Below are positions 16,761 to 24,876 of a stretch of DNA of 38,106 nt, piece after piece (positions within the stretch are counted from its first letter, which is position 1; each line of letters starts with the position of its first letter). The notes beneath the pieces were generated by a model that saw only the letters and a program-made list of their open reading frames with translations, had not been told where the DNA came from and made no database searches. The DNA comes from Rhodothermales bacterium (GTDB lineage Bacteria; Bacteroidota; Rhodothermia; Rhodothermales; JAHQVL01): contig JAWXAX010000278.1 of NCBI GenBank assembly GCA_034439735.1, forward strand, positions 1 to 38,106, given 5' to 3'. Both the position numbers and the translations under genes were made by a program.

Positions 16761-18806
16761 CTACGGTTCTCGTTCGAAAGCAGGCTCCGCCGCCACCGGT
16801 GGAGCAGGCGCCTCGGGCCGGAAGAGGAAGGCGCATGCGGCAAACTGAGAAGCAGCGCCCACCATCACGAGACGGTCGTCCGGCAGGACCTCGAAGTCGC
16901 CGTCCGGATTGCCGATCGTCCGGTCGCCCCGACGTACGGCAAGAACGGTCAACCCGTAGGTTCGCCTCAGGTTCATCTCGCCCAGACGCTGACCGGCGAT
17001 GGGCGCCCCGGGCCGAACGGCCACGGCGCGGGTGTGAAGGCCCACCTCATCCAGCCCCTGCAGCACCATCATATGCGCCTCGTTGAGGCTCCCGCGAAAT
17101 ACCCCGTAGTTGCCGGATCGGATGGCGTTGACCTGCATGTTGATCTCCTCAGCGGGGATCATGTAGGCGTTCAGGGTATGGGTGAAGATGTGGATCGCCG
17201 TCTCCAGTTCTTCGGGAACGACGACATCCGCGCCCGCGCGCTGCAGCACGTCGACATCGGCCATGTAGCGGGTGCGGGCTACGATCTGGATGCTGGGGTT
17301 AAACTGCCGGGCGAGCTCCACGATGCGGCGAGTGGCGACGCTGTCGTCGATAAATAACGCGCATAGTTTGGCCGTGTGGATGCCAGCGTGTTCGAGGATG
17401 TGCGACCGCACGGCATCGCCCACGATGACGGGGACGCCGTCCTCCTTCGCTTTGCGCGCCCGCTGCGCGTTGATCTCGATCACCGAAAACGGCAGCCGGG
17501 TGTCGCGGAGGACGCGAACGAGGCGCTGCCCGCCGGGGCCATACCCCACGACGATGACGTGGTCCTCCAGGCCCTTCTCCATTGATGGCTCGATGCCCTC
17601 GCTCGTGTGCGGATCCGCCCGGGCCAGCCGGCTATGCACGATGTCGGCCAGGTACATGAGCAGCGGCGTGGCCAGCATCAGGATGACCGTCACAGCGATA
17701 AATACCTGCCCCCCGGCCTCACCCAGACCCGCCGGCGTGAGCCCGATCGCCGCGCCGGCGCGTTCCAGCACAAACGAGAATTCCCCTACCTGGGCCAGAC
17801 CGATGCCCACCGGCAACGCCACCCGCAACGGGTACCCTTGTAGCCGCACGCTGAGGGTCGTAATGCCGGTTTTTAAGATGAACACGATGGCCGACACCGC
17901 CAGCACGAGACCCAGGTTGTCGTACACAAAGGTGACGTTCAAGAGCATGCCAACGGACATGAAGAAGATCGCGTTAAAGATCGTCCGAAACGGCAACATC
18001 TCGCTGAACGCGTACGTGCTGAAGCGGCTTTCGCTGACGACCAGGCCGGCCAGAAAAGCCCCCAGCGCCAGACTCACGCCGACGAGACTCGTGACCCACG
18101 CGATGCCGAGGCAAACGAGGGCGACCGTGAGCACAAACATTTCCGAGCGACCCGTGGCGGCCACGCGCTCCAGCACCCACGGAACCACCTTGCGGGCGGC
18201 GATCACCACGCCACCGACGATAATCACCGCCTTACCCAGCGAGATCAAGATCTGCCCGATCGATCCCTCTTCTCCGCTCAGCAAAGGCATCAGGAGCACC
18301 ATCCCGATGATGGCCAGATCCTGGAAGATGAGGATCGCCAGCATGAACTGGCCGGCCGGCGTCCCCGTCTCCGATCGATCCGCCAGCACCGTGAGCACGA
18401 TCGTTGTACTGCTCAGGGCCACGAGCCCGGCCGTAAAAAGCCCCATCCGCCAGTCCACACCGATCACCGCCAGCAAGGCCGTGACGACGACGATGCTGAG
18501 GGTGACCTGCATTCCGCCGGCGCCGAATACCAGCCGCGAGATCCGCTCGAGGCGTTCCAGACTGAACTCGATGCCGATCGTAAACAGCAACAGGATAACC
18601 CCCACCTCGGCCAACTGCCCGATGAGCGCCTCGTCCTCTACCAGCCCCAACGCGCTCGGCCCGACGATCACGCCGGCGAGCAAAAAACCGACGATCGGCA
18701 TCAGCTTGAGCCGGCTACAGAGATAGGTGAGCAACAGGCTCAGCGCAAAGAGCAGGACGATCTCTTGCAGGAAGGCGAGTTCGACGGTGGCGAGGACTGG
18801 GCGCAT
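16761..18806 (-). CDS. CPA2-type monovalent cation:proton antiporter with RCK domain (KefB/YbaL-like)
   Basis: A 681-residue inner-membrane protein. Residues about 8-390 hold 12-13 hydrophobic helices of the Na+/H+ exchanger fold, including PIVGFLLAGVIVGP and the motif region FQDLAIIGMVLLMPLL. Residues about 413-530 form an RCK_N (TrkA_N) NAD-binding domain with VIVVGYGPGGQRLVRVL. Residues about 580-665 form an RCK_C (TrkA_C) domain with RPGAPIAGQRLGEMNLRRTYG. The order is that of KefB/KefC/YbaL, which exchange K+ or Na+ for H+ under nucleotide or ligand control. No KefF/KefG-type ancillary subunit is visible. It follows nhaA by 66 nt on the same strand. Confidence 0.93.
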   Translation of the reverse strand: MRPVLATVELAFLQEIVLLFALSLLLTYLCSRLKLMPIVGFLLAGVIVGPSALGLVEDEALIGQLAEVGVILLLFTIGIEFSLERLERISRLVFGAGGMQVTLSIVVVTALLAVIGVDWRMGLFTAGLVALSSTTIVLTVLADRSETGTPAGQFMLAILIFQDLAIIGMVLLMPLLSGEEGSIGQILISLGKAVIIVGGVVIAARKVVPWVLERVAATGRSEMFVLTVALVCLGIAWVTSLVGVSLALGAFLAGLVVSESRFSTYAFSEMLPFRTIFNAIFFMSVGMLLNVTFVYDNLGLVLAVSAIVFILKTGITTLSVRLQGYPLRVALPVGIGLAQVGEFSFVLERAGAAIGLTPAGLGEAGGQVFIAVTVILMLATPLLMYLADIVHSRLARADPHTSEGIEPSMEKGLEDHVIVVGYGPGGQRLVRVLRDTRLPFSVIEINAQRARKAKEDGVPVIVGDAVRSHILEHAGIHTAKLCALFIDDSVATRRIVELARQFNPSIQIVARTRYMADVDVLQRAGADVVVPEELETAIHIFTHTLNAYMIPAEEINMQVNAIRSGNYGVFRGSLNEAHMMVLQGLDEVGLHTRAVAVRPGAPIAGQRLGEMNLRRTYGLTVLAVRRGDRTIGNPDGDFEVLPDDRLVMVGAASQFAACAFLFRPEAPAPPVAAEPAFEREP

Positions 18807-18872
18807 GGAGGGTTATGGGTGCTGGGTTCCGAGATGATTCCGATCCACGCGGAACGCGGAACGTGCCCTGTG

Positions 18873-20216
18873 TCACTCCGCATCTTTGATGGGTTTGAGG
18901 CCGGCGAGGATCCCCCAGCCGAGGAGCCCGGAGATCAGCGACGCCCCCATGATGCCGATTTTAGCGCTGTTCAGCATCGCCGAATCGGTGAACGCGAGGT
19001 TCGCGATGAATAGCGCCATGGTGAAGCCGATCCCGGCGATACACGCGACCCCGAAGATGTGACGCCACGTGAGGCCCGTGGGTAAAATAGCGATGCCTGT
19101 ACGGACAGCCGCCCAGGTAAACGCAAAGACGCCGATCGGCTTGCCGAGCATCAGGCCCAGGGCGACCCCTATGAGGATCGTATTGTCGCCGAACGGGCCA
19201 AGGCCGCCGCCGCCGAGCGCCACACCGGCATTTGCGAATGCAAAAATGGGCATGATCCCAAACGCCACCCATCCGTGAAGCGCCCGTTCCATACGCTGTA
19301 GGGGGGACTCGCTGCCCTCGCACAACACCTCAAGGCCCTGGATGGCAGCGCGCTGATCTCCCGATGCCTGGCCGTTTGGCGGGGTATCCCCGCCCCGGAT
19401 CAGATCCATCATCATACGCCCCTTTTCCAGGAACAGCGACACATCCACCCGAGTGTTGACCGGAATCGTGAGCGCCAGCAGCACGCCGGCGACCGTGGCG
19501 TGTACGCCCGATTTCAGGAACATCACCCACACCCCTAGCCCCAGCGCCACATACACCGCCGTGCGACGGATTCCGAGCCGGTTCGCGAGCCACGACAGAC
19601 CGAGCAGAGCCAGCCCCGTGCCCAGGTAAGCGAACGATATTTCAGCCGTATAAAACAGGGCGATCACGAGCACGGCGCCCAGGTCGTCCACGATCGCCAG
19701 GGCAGAAAGGAAAATCTTGAGCGACAGTGGCGCGCGTTTGCCCAGCAAGGCCAGGACGCCGAGGGCGAAGGCGATATCCGTCGCCATCGGGATCCCCCAA
19801 CCGGCGATATACGGCGTGCCCACGTTCAGGAGCACGTAGATGCCCGCCGGCACCAGCATCCCCCCCAGCGCCGCCGCCATAGGCAACGCCGCCTGCCGCG
19901 GCGAAGCCAGCTCGCCGCCCAGCAACTCCCGCTTGATTTCCAGCCCCACCAGGAAAAAGAAGATCGCCATCAGGCCATCGTTTACCCAGAGCAGCACCGG
20001 TTTGTTGATGACAAAACCGCCCAGACTCACATTCAGGTATGTCTCCCACAACGCGAAATACCCGGGCGCCGCTGGCGAGTTGGCCCAGATGAGCGCCACG
20101 GCGGAGCACAGGAGCAAAAGAAGACCCCCCGCGGCTTCGAGTTTGGTGAACTCGTGGAACGGCTTGATATAGGCCGGCACCGGACGGCGGGGCAGATCGA
20201 GATCGATGGATCGCAT
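18873..20216 (-). CDS. nhaA: Na+/H+ antiporter NhaA
   Basis: A 447-residue inner-membrane antiporter exchanging cytoplasmic Na+ (or Li+) for external H+. The essential aspartates are in place: Asp177-Asp178 in LAIVDDLGAVL and Asp147 in IPMATDIAFALGVL. The pH-response region HATVAGVLLALTIPV is present. The protein is longer than the approximately 390-residue E. coli type because of a hydrophilic insert around residues 265-305 (MMMDLIRGGDTPPNGQASGD...), a form found in Bacteroidota and others. It is preceded by a 420-bp divergent leader with hairpins and followed by the CPA2 antiporter gene; the two are likely one ion-homeostasis operon. Confidence 0.96.
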   Translation of the reverse strand: MRSIDLDLPRRPVPAYIKPFHEFTKLEAAGGLLLLLCSAVALIWANSPAAPGYFALWETYLNVSLGGFVINKPVLLWVNDGLMAIFFFLVGLEIKRELLGGELASPRQAALPMAAALGGMLVPAGIYVLLNVGTPYIAGWGIPMATDIAFALGVLALLGKRAPLSLKIFLSALAIVDDLGAVLVIALFYTAEISFAYLGTGLALLGLSWLANRLGIRRTAVYVALGLGVWVMFLKSGVHATVAGVLLALTIPVNTRVDVSLFLEKGRMMMDLIRGGDTPPNGQASGDQRAAIQGLEVLCEGSESPLQRMERALHGWVAFGIMPIFAFANAGVALGGGGLGPFGDNTILIGVALGLMLGKPIGVFAFTWAAVRTGIAILPTGLTWRHIFGVACIAGIGFTMALFIANLAFTDSAMLNSAKIGIMGASLISGLLGWGILAGLKPIKDAE

Positions 20217-20304
20217 AATACCTCACGGAGGCTGGAAGGGGAACGAATATCCGATAGGCCGGCGACAACCCGGGGGCCGCCAGCGGAAACGGAACGAGCA
20301 GATC

Positions 20305-20326
20305 AGGCCGGCGCCAGGGCCGGCCT
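20305..20326 (-). other. GC-rich hairpin in nhaA leader
   Basis: AGGCCGGC and GCCGGCCT (8 bp, perfect) are separated by a 6-nt loop, about 90-110 nt upstream of the nhaA start codon on the - strand. Confidence 0.5.
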
Positions 20327-20344
20327 GCGTTCCGACAGGGCATG

Positions 20345-20369
20345 AAAAAAAGCGATCCAGGCTGCCTGG
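20345..20369 (-). terminator. Terminator-like hairpin with T-run in nhaA leader
   Basis: Read on the - strand, CCAGG-CAG-CCTGG is followed by ATCGC and a run of seven T. No - strand gene ends here, so if it is functional it would be a transcription attenuator inside the nhaA leader. The stem is only 5-6 bp. Confidence 0.35.
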
Positions 20370-20635
20370 GGGCAGGGTACGGTGTGTAGCCAGGACAACG
20401 TTCGGAAAGGGCTCATCGTCTTCGGGTTAAGGAGAGTGGCGCCGTTAAGGCGCATGCGATCGGCTTTCCGGAAGTCGTTCATGTACCTGCCCAGGCGGGG
20501 CAGGATCCCGGCAGAGTGCTTCAATCGATCCTTCTGGCACGAACCACGGCGGCCTTTATCAAATGATTATCCACCCTTTCCCTCGATGTCGTAGTTTGGC
20601 GAACCCCTGACGTAGTATCCACCTTTTCATCCCCT

Positions 20636-22282
20636 ATGAAAACGACACCGTTTCTACTTTTCTGCCTGCTCGCCGGCTGCGCACCTGCCGGCGCCCCTTC
20701 CCGCGTCGACGGCATCGAGCACGTGATCGTCATCGGTGTCGACGGCATGAGCCCGGACGGAATCCGGGCGGCGGAAACGCCGGTCATGGATCGGATGATG
20801 CGCGAAGGCGCCTATACCCTGCGCGCCCGCGGCGTGTTGCCCACGAGCTCGAGCCCCAACTGGGCCTCGATGATCTCCGGCGCCGGCCCCGAATTACACG
20901 GCATCACGTCGAACGATTGGGAGAAGGACGCACATTCGCTGCCGCCCGTGGTCAACGGCGACGAAACCATCTTCCCCACCATTTTCTCCCTCGTCCATAC
21001 CCAGCGCCCCGGCGCAGCGATCGGCGCCATCTACCATTGGACGGGGTTCGGCCGGCTGTTTGAGAAGGCCGCGGTGGACTACGACATCTCGCCGGACTCC
21101 GAGCACGAGACGGCCCGGCTCGCGGCCGCGTATATCCGCGAGAAACAGCCGACGTTTACGTTTGTGCATTTCGACCACGTGGACCACGCCGGCCACACCG
21201 ACGGCCACGGCACCCCGTCCTACTATGCCTCCATCGCCCTGGCGGACTCCCTCATCGGCGTCGTGCTCGCGGCCCTCGAGGACGCCGGCCTGCTGGGCTC
21301 GAGCCTGGTCATCGTCTCGTCCGACCACGGCGGCATCGGGCTGGGGCATGGTGGCGAGACGCCCGAGGAGTTGGAGATTCCGTTCCTGATGCTGGGCCGC
21401 GGCGTCCGCCCGGGTTTCCTCATCGAAGCGCCGGTCGGCACCATCGACAACGCCGCGACGGTCGCCTTCGCCCTGGGCCTGCAGCCGCCGTATGTGTGGA
21501 CCGGCCGGCCCGTGTCGAGCGCCTTCGAGGGCAACCCCGTCCCGGCCCTCCTCTACACCGCCCAACACACCCGCACGACCCCCATCATCCATCCCCCCCG
21601 GAGCGGCTATGACCCTCCTGGTGGCCTGTTTATCGACGAAACGCCCACCGTACGCCTCGTAAACCCCGATGGCGCCGGCGACCTCCGATATACCGTCGAC
21701 GGGTCCGTACCGACAGCCGCGTCCCCGATTTACGAGGCGCCTTTCACTGTCGATAAAACGACGGTCGTCCAGGCGGCGGTATTTGAAGGAGATCGCCAGA
21801 AGAGCGCGCGGGCGGCCGGCTTTTTTCGCCTGCTGCGGAATCCTGTAGCCGGCGGCAACGGCATTCGCTTTCGCGCCTATGCGGTGGACAACCTCCGCTC
21901 GTTGCCCGACGTGAGCCGGCGCAGGGCCGACACCGAAGGCACTACGTACGAAATCACGAGCCAAGGTCTCTCCCTCCCCCGCCCCCAGCACGTGGTGGTC
22001 GTCTTCGAAAGCCAACTCGCCATCGACACCCCGGGCGTGTATACCTTCACCACGGGCTCCGACGACGGCAGCAAGCTGTTCGTGAACGGCCGGGAGGTGG
22101 TGGATAACGACGGCGACCACGGCGTTCTAGAGCGCTCGGGGGATATCGAACTGACGGCGGGCCGGCACGCCCTGCGGGTCGAGTGGTTCAACGGCGGTGG
22201 CGGCGGATGGCTCGGCGCCTACATCCAGGGCCCCGGCGTCCCAAGGCAGATCCTTCCGGCAGACCGTTTGTTTTTAGATTGA
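20636..22282 (+). CDS. Type I phosphodiesterase/alkaline-phosphatase-family lipoprotein with chitobiase-like and PA14 domains
   Basis: A 548-residue exported lipoprotein (lipobox CLLAGC, Cys15). Residues about 28-310 form an alkaline-phosphatase-superfamily domain of the nucleotide pyrophosphatase/phosphodiesterase type: metal Asp36 in VIGVDGMSP, a probable nucleophile Ser72 in LPTSSSPNWAS (Thr is usual in NPPs), the metal cluster HFDHVDHAGHTDGHG, and SSDHGGIGLGHGG. Residues about 340-390 resemble the chitobiase C-terminal fold (LRYTVDGSVPTAASPIYEAP). Residues about 410-545 form a PA14-like domain (GVYTFTTGSDDGSKLFVNG). PA14 modules bind glycans, so the enzyme may act on a sugar-linked phosphodiester at the cell surface. 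It lies divergent to nhaA. Confidence 0.88.
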   Translation: MKTTPFLLFCLLAGCAPAGAPSRVDGIEHVIVIGVDGMSPDGIRAAETPVMDRMMREGAYTLRARGVLPTSSSPNWASMISGAGPELHGITSNDWEKDAHSLPPVVNGDETIFPTIFSLVHTQRPGAAIGAIYHWTGFGRLFEKAAVDYDISPDSEHETARLAAAYIREKQPTFTFVHFDHVDHAGHTDGHGTPSYYASIALADSLIGVVLAALEDAGLLGSSLVIVSSDHGGIGLGHGGETPEELEIPFLMLGRGVRPGFLIEAPVGTIDNAATVAFALGLQPPYVWTGRPVSSAFEGNPVPALLYTAQHTRTTPIIHPPRSGYDPPGGLFIDETPTVRLVNPDGAGDLRYTVDGSVPTAASPIYEAPFTVDKTTVVQAAVFEGDRQKSARAAGFFRLLRNPVAGGNGIRFRAYAVDNLRSLPDVSRRRADTEGTTYEITSQGLSLPRPQHVVVVFESQLAIDTPGVYTFTTGSDDGSKLFVNGREVVDNDGDHGVLERSGDIELTAGRHALRVEWFNGGGGGWLGAYIQGPGVPRQILPADRLFLD

Positions 22283-22334
22283 TTACAGGACTCAGATCAA
22301 AGATTAACGTATCTATTTATTTTCACTTTAAACT

Positions 22335-22808
22335 TTTATACTCCGGACAGTTTTCGTAGCGGGAACGTGCCTGACTACCAGGCCCCTCCTCGATTCGAGG
22401 AGGAGCAAATCCCGTCGGCGCGAAGCGATGACGGGATGGGGAGGAGCGAAGCGATCCCGGGCAGATGGTCAAAAGACGCCCCACGAGTCGCTGCCTTAAT
22501 TTTTTCAAACTCGGCTCTCAAGTCGAGTTGTGAAAAAATGATCCACGTTGACGTCGGGCATTACTCCTCCCCGTTCTGACTTCGATAAATCGACGTCAGA
22601 ACTCGCCCCTCCTCGGATCGAGGAGGGGCCTGATTTTTCACGCGGCAACACACCCTAAACTGTCCGAAGTATTAAGGTGAAAAGTTAAAACTGTGGAGAA
22701 TCTTCGCACATTTGGGCTATCCCTGGTGATCAGGCCCCTCCTTGGATCGAGGAGGGGCCTGATTCGTTCACTGTAGCCCTGTCCTTGACAAACTGTCCGA
22801 AGTATTAA
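22335..22808. repeat. Mosaic of nested palindromes bounded by 19-bp repeats
   Basis: A 19-bp motif AAACTGTCCGAAGTATTAA is exact at 22657-22675 and 22790-22808, and an inverted 17/19 match lies at 22335-22353. Between them are separate hairpins: CTCCTCGA/TCGAGGAG (22386-22402), CCCGTC/GACGGG (22411-22435), T6-containing arms (22500-22513 with 22524-22538), GTTCTGAC/GTCAGAAC (22573-22602), an 11-bp perfect arm (22605-22615 with 22619-22629), and a 14-bp perfect arm (22729-22742 with 22750-22763). The GCCCCTCCTCG/CGAGGAGGGGC palindrome therefore occurs in three versions. It looks like a MITE-type or REP/BIME-type cluster. Confidence 0.85.
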
Positions 22809-22852
22809 ACTTTTCACTTTTCACTTTTACCTTTTCACTTTTACCTTTTACC
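22803..22852. repeat. T/C-rich word repeat (complement of AAAAGTG words)
   Basis: A run of TTTTCAC and TTTTACC words, the reverse complement of the AAAAGTG/AAAAGGT words seen at 5268, 8839 and 9636, lies directly after the HDOD gene on its strand. Confidence 0.55.
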
Positions 22853-22858
22853 TTCCCA

Positions 22859-23710
22859 TCACCTTCCCATATCTACCGCCTTCTGAATAAACGTCTCGGC
22901 GTCATCGATGAGCGCCTGGAATCGCCCCGGCGTCAGGCCGAGGGTGGTGAGGGCCGGCGACGCGAGGAGGTCGCCGGGGGATTCGTTGTCCAGAAAGGCA
23001 TGGGCGAGCCGGGTAGCGAGATGGACGACGGCGACGATGCGGGTCGCTTCCGGCGGCGCCTCGTCCGGAGTTTCGAAATACAGGCAGCTCCAGCGAACGA
23101 CCAGCGGGAGCGTCCAAGCCTCCGCCACCAGGAATCCAACGCGGCGGTGAAATTCCTCGGCCAGGGCGATTTCCATCGCCATAGTCAGGTCGATCGCCCG
23201 CCGGCTTTTCAAGTCTTCGATCGCCTGGTAGACGGTGGGCTTGCCGACCGAATGCAGGAGCCCACACAGGAATGCCTCTTCGCTTTCCATTCCGCACACG
23301 CCGGCCAGTTCACTCGCCAGCAGCGCCGCGAGCTGGGCATGCTTCCATATCGCCGCCATCTCCTGCTCGTGGGCATGGGCCGTGAACACCTTGCCGCGGA
23401 CGATGTGCGAGACCGCGATCCGGCCGAGCAACCGGATACCGAGCCGGGCGATGGCCAGCTGGAGCGACGTAATCGGCCGCACCCCGCCGTACGCGGCCGA
23501 GTTACACACCCGGACCACGCTGCCGACCAGGCTCTGATCTTTCTGGATGAGATCGGCCATGGCCCGCGCGTTGGCGTCGGGATCCTTGTACATCCGCAGC
23601 ATCTCGATCGCGACCGCCGGCAGCACGGGAATCGTGAGCTGGGCCTCGTCGATGTACGCCTGAAGGATGCCCCGCTGGGTGTCGAGTTTCGAGTCGAGGT
23701 CGATGGCCAT
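22859..23710 (-). CDS. HDOD-domain protein
   Basis: A 283-residue cytoplasmic protein. Nearly the whole length is an HDOD domain: IPVLPAVAIEMLRMYKDPD, LIQKDQSLVGSVVRVCNSAAYG (the A-x-L-x-x-(A/V)-N-S-(A)-x-(Y/F) block), SLQLAIARLGIRLLGRIAVS, then a degenerate HD site region (KHAQLAALLASELA, FLCGLLHSVGKP). HDOD proteins are HD-related but usually lack full catalytic residues and act in signalling, motility or stress pathways. No GGDEF, EAL or receiver domain is attached. The start could also be the ATG at 23746 (12 residues more). It is divergent from the CBM9-like gene. Confidence 0.88.
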   Translation of the reverse strand: MAIDLDSKLDTQRGILQAYIDEAQLTIPVLPAVAIEMLRMYKDPDANARAMADLIQKDQSLVGSVVRVCNSAAYGGVRPITSLQLAIARLGIRLLGRIAVSHIVRGKVFTAHAHEQEMAAIWKHAQLAALLASELAGVCGMESEEAFLCGLLHSVGKPTVYQAIEDLKSRRAIDLTMAMEIALAEEFHRRVGFLVAEAWTLPLVVRWSCLYFETPDEAPPEATRIVAVVHLATRLAHAFLDNESPGDLLASPALTTLGLTPGRFQALIDDAETFIQKAVDMGR

Positions 23711-23866
23711 ATCACACTGAAAAATGCGCCGCCAGGCACGAGCCATCGGTTGCGCGGCGCTTCACCTTGAGGAAAAACCTGTCTCTGGTTTCGACCGCGA
23801 GCCGGCATACTTTAAGCGATCGTGAGGTATGGGATATGGCCCAGCAGAGGGTTGTTTTATAATCGG

Positions 23867-23898
23867 TTGACAAGTCGCCTGCCTGGCCGCTACTTTGG
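23867..23898 (+). promoter_or_regulatory. Candidate Bacteroidota-type promoter (-33 TTG, -7 TACTTTGG)
   Basis: TTG at 23867-23869 and TACTTTGG at 23891-23898 are spaced by 21 nt, close to the TTG / TAnnTTTG architecture of Bacteroidota vegetative promoters. The -7 element lacks one T of the consensus. The ATG of the downstream gene is 31 nt further on. Confidence 0.35.
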
Positions 23899-23928
23899 GT
23901 ACAACCCTCACGGACACACACCTACCCC

Positions 23929-24771
23929 ATGCCACGGCAGTTGCTTCTTTTTCTCGCACTCACGCTAAGCGCTTCCAGCGCCTTCGCCCAGGCCAAATCC
24001 ATCGTCGCCGACCGGCTTTACGTCCCCTACCTCCCTACTGCCCCGGCCATCGACGGGCGCCTGGAGGACTGGAAGGACGCCGCGTTCAGCGACGGCCTAT
24101 GGGACATCGCGCGCCTCCGCCACGAACCCTGGTACGACGAAGGCCGGCGCAATCGCCTTACCGACCACGGCAACAACGAACCCCACATCGAAGACGACCT
24201 CAGCGCCCGCTACTATACGGCGTGGGACGACACGTACCTCTATTTCGGCGCCGAGGTGCACGACAACGTAAGCGACCTCGCCGACCCCGCCCACGAGCCC
24301 CACCGCTGGATGTTTAAAGACGCCATCTGCTGGTTCATCGAGGCCCCGCGCGACGAGGCGCCCGAATGGTTTGGTCAGGGAGATAATGGCTTCTGCTTCG
24401 TGGCCGACGCATCCCACCCGCCCCACGGCGCCTGGTGGCGCCACGGCGCACGGGGGCAGCGCATGCTCGAAGAGCCCATCCCAACTAGCGCCGTCGAGTG
24501 GTCCGTTCGCATGAACCCCTGGGGAGACAGCGCCGGCGACTTCATCCTTGAGGCCCGGGTGGCCATGGCCCCGACGCTCGGCGCCAGCGACCCGCGCTGG
24601 CAGCCGCCTCAGGTTGGCGATGAATATGGCATCATGATCGTCCACACCGACCCCGACGGGGGCGACTACGGCGGCCACTTCATGATCTACGGCACCGGCG
24701 ACGACGACAGCACCTGGGGCCGGATCATCCTGAGCCCGGCCCAGGCGCCGATAGTGCGACTGGAGAAATAA
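23929..24771 (+). CDS. Exported CBM9-like carbohydrate-binding protein
   Basis: A 280-residue secreted or periplasmic protein. Residues 1-21 form a signal peptide ending SAFAQA. The rest has the layout of the family 9 carbohydrate-binding module: an opening strand with PAIDGRLEDWKDAAFSD, ARYYTAWDDTYLYFGAEVHD in the middle, DAICWFIEAP, and a closing GRIILSP-type strand. The aromatic and acidic residues at the usual sugar site are plentiful (Trp and Asp clusters around 95-140). It has no catalytic module attached. Sugar binding on the cell surface is likely, and the neighbouring DUF1080 and deacetylase genes suggest polysaccharide handling. Confidence 0.75.
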   Translation: MPRQLLLFLALTLSASSAFAQAKSIVADRLYVPYLPTAPAIDGRLEDWKDAAFSDGLWDIARLRHEPWYDEGRRNRLTDHGNNEPHIEDDLSARYYTAWDDTYLYFGAEVHDNVSDLADPAHEPHRWMFKDAICWFIEAPRDEAPEWFGQGDNGFCFVADASHPPHGAWWRHGARGQRMLEEPIPTSAVEWSVRMNPWGDSAGDFILEARVAMAPTLGASDPRWQPPQVGDEYGIMIVHTDPDGGDYGGHFMIYGTGDDDSTWGRIILSPAQAPIVRLEK

Positions 24772-24876
24772 TGCAAAATGCAAATCGCAAAATGCAAAGT
24801 GAACGGGTCGTGGCCTGCCCAACGTAATGCGGTGTCCTTGAACATTTAACATCGAACCTTGAACCCTTACCCATCC

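Larger units (their letters stand above)
20217..20635. promoter_or_regulatory. Divergent intergenic / nhaA leader region
   Basis: This 419-bp region separates nhaA (-) from the phosphodiesterase gene (+). On the nhaA side it contains a terminator-like hairpin with T7 (20345-20369) and a strong GC hairpin (20305-20326). A 73-codon open frame on the - strand (20524-20303) covers both and could be a leader peptide, but it has no recognisable family. I could not match it to a known riboswitch. Confidence 0.45.
22283..22858. other. Repeat-filled intergenic region between phosphodiesterase and HDOD genes
   Basis: The 576-bp gap between two convergent genes has no credible coding frame. Almost all of it is palindromic repeat sequence (see 22335-22808), ending in a T/C-rich word tract (22803-22852) that abuts the HDOD stop codon. 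Confidence 0.8.

Noticed and set aside
17272-18726. 484-codon open frame on the + strand
   Set aside because: Antisense to the KefB-type antiporter, with Ser/Thr/Arg-rich composition and no domain-like feature.
20303-20524. Possible 73-residue leader peptide upstream of nhaA
   Set aside because: No recognisable family and no clear ribosome site; it covers the hairpins, so it is more likely a chance frame. Mentioned only in the leader note.
22361-22763. CRISPR-like spacing of GGCCCCTCC palindromes
   Set aside because: Only three unequal copies with irregular gaps and no cas gene nearby; they fit REP-like elements better.
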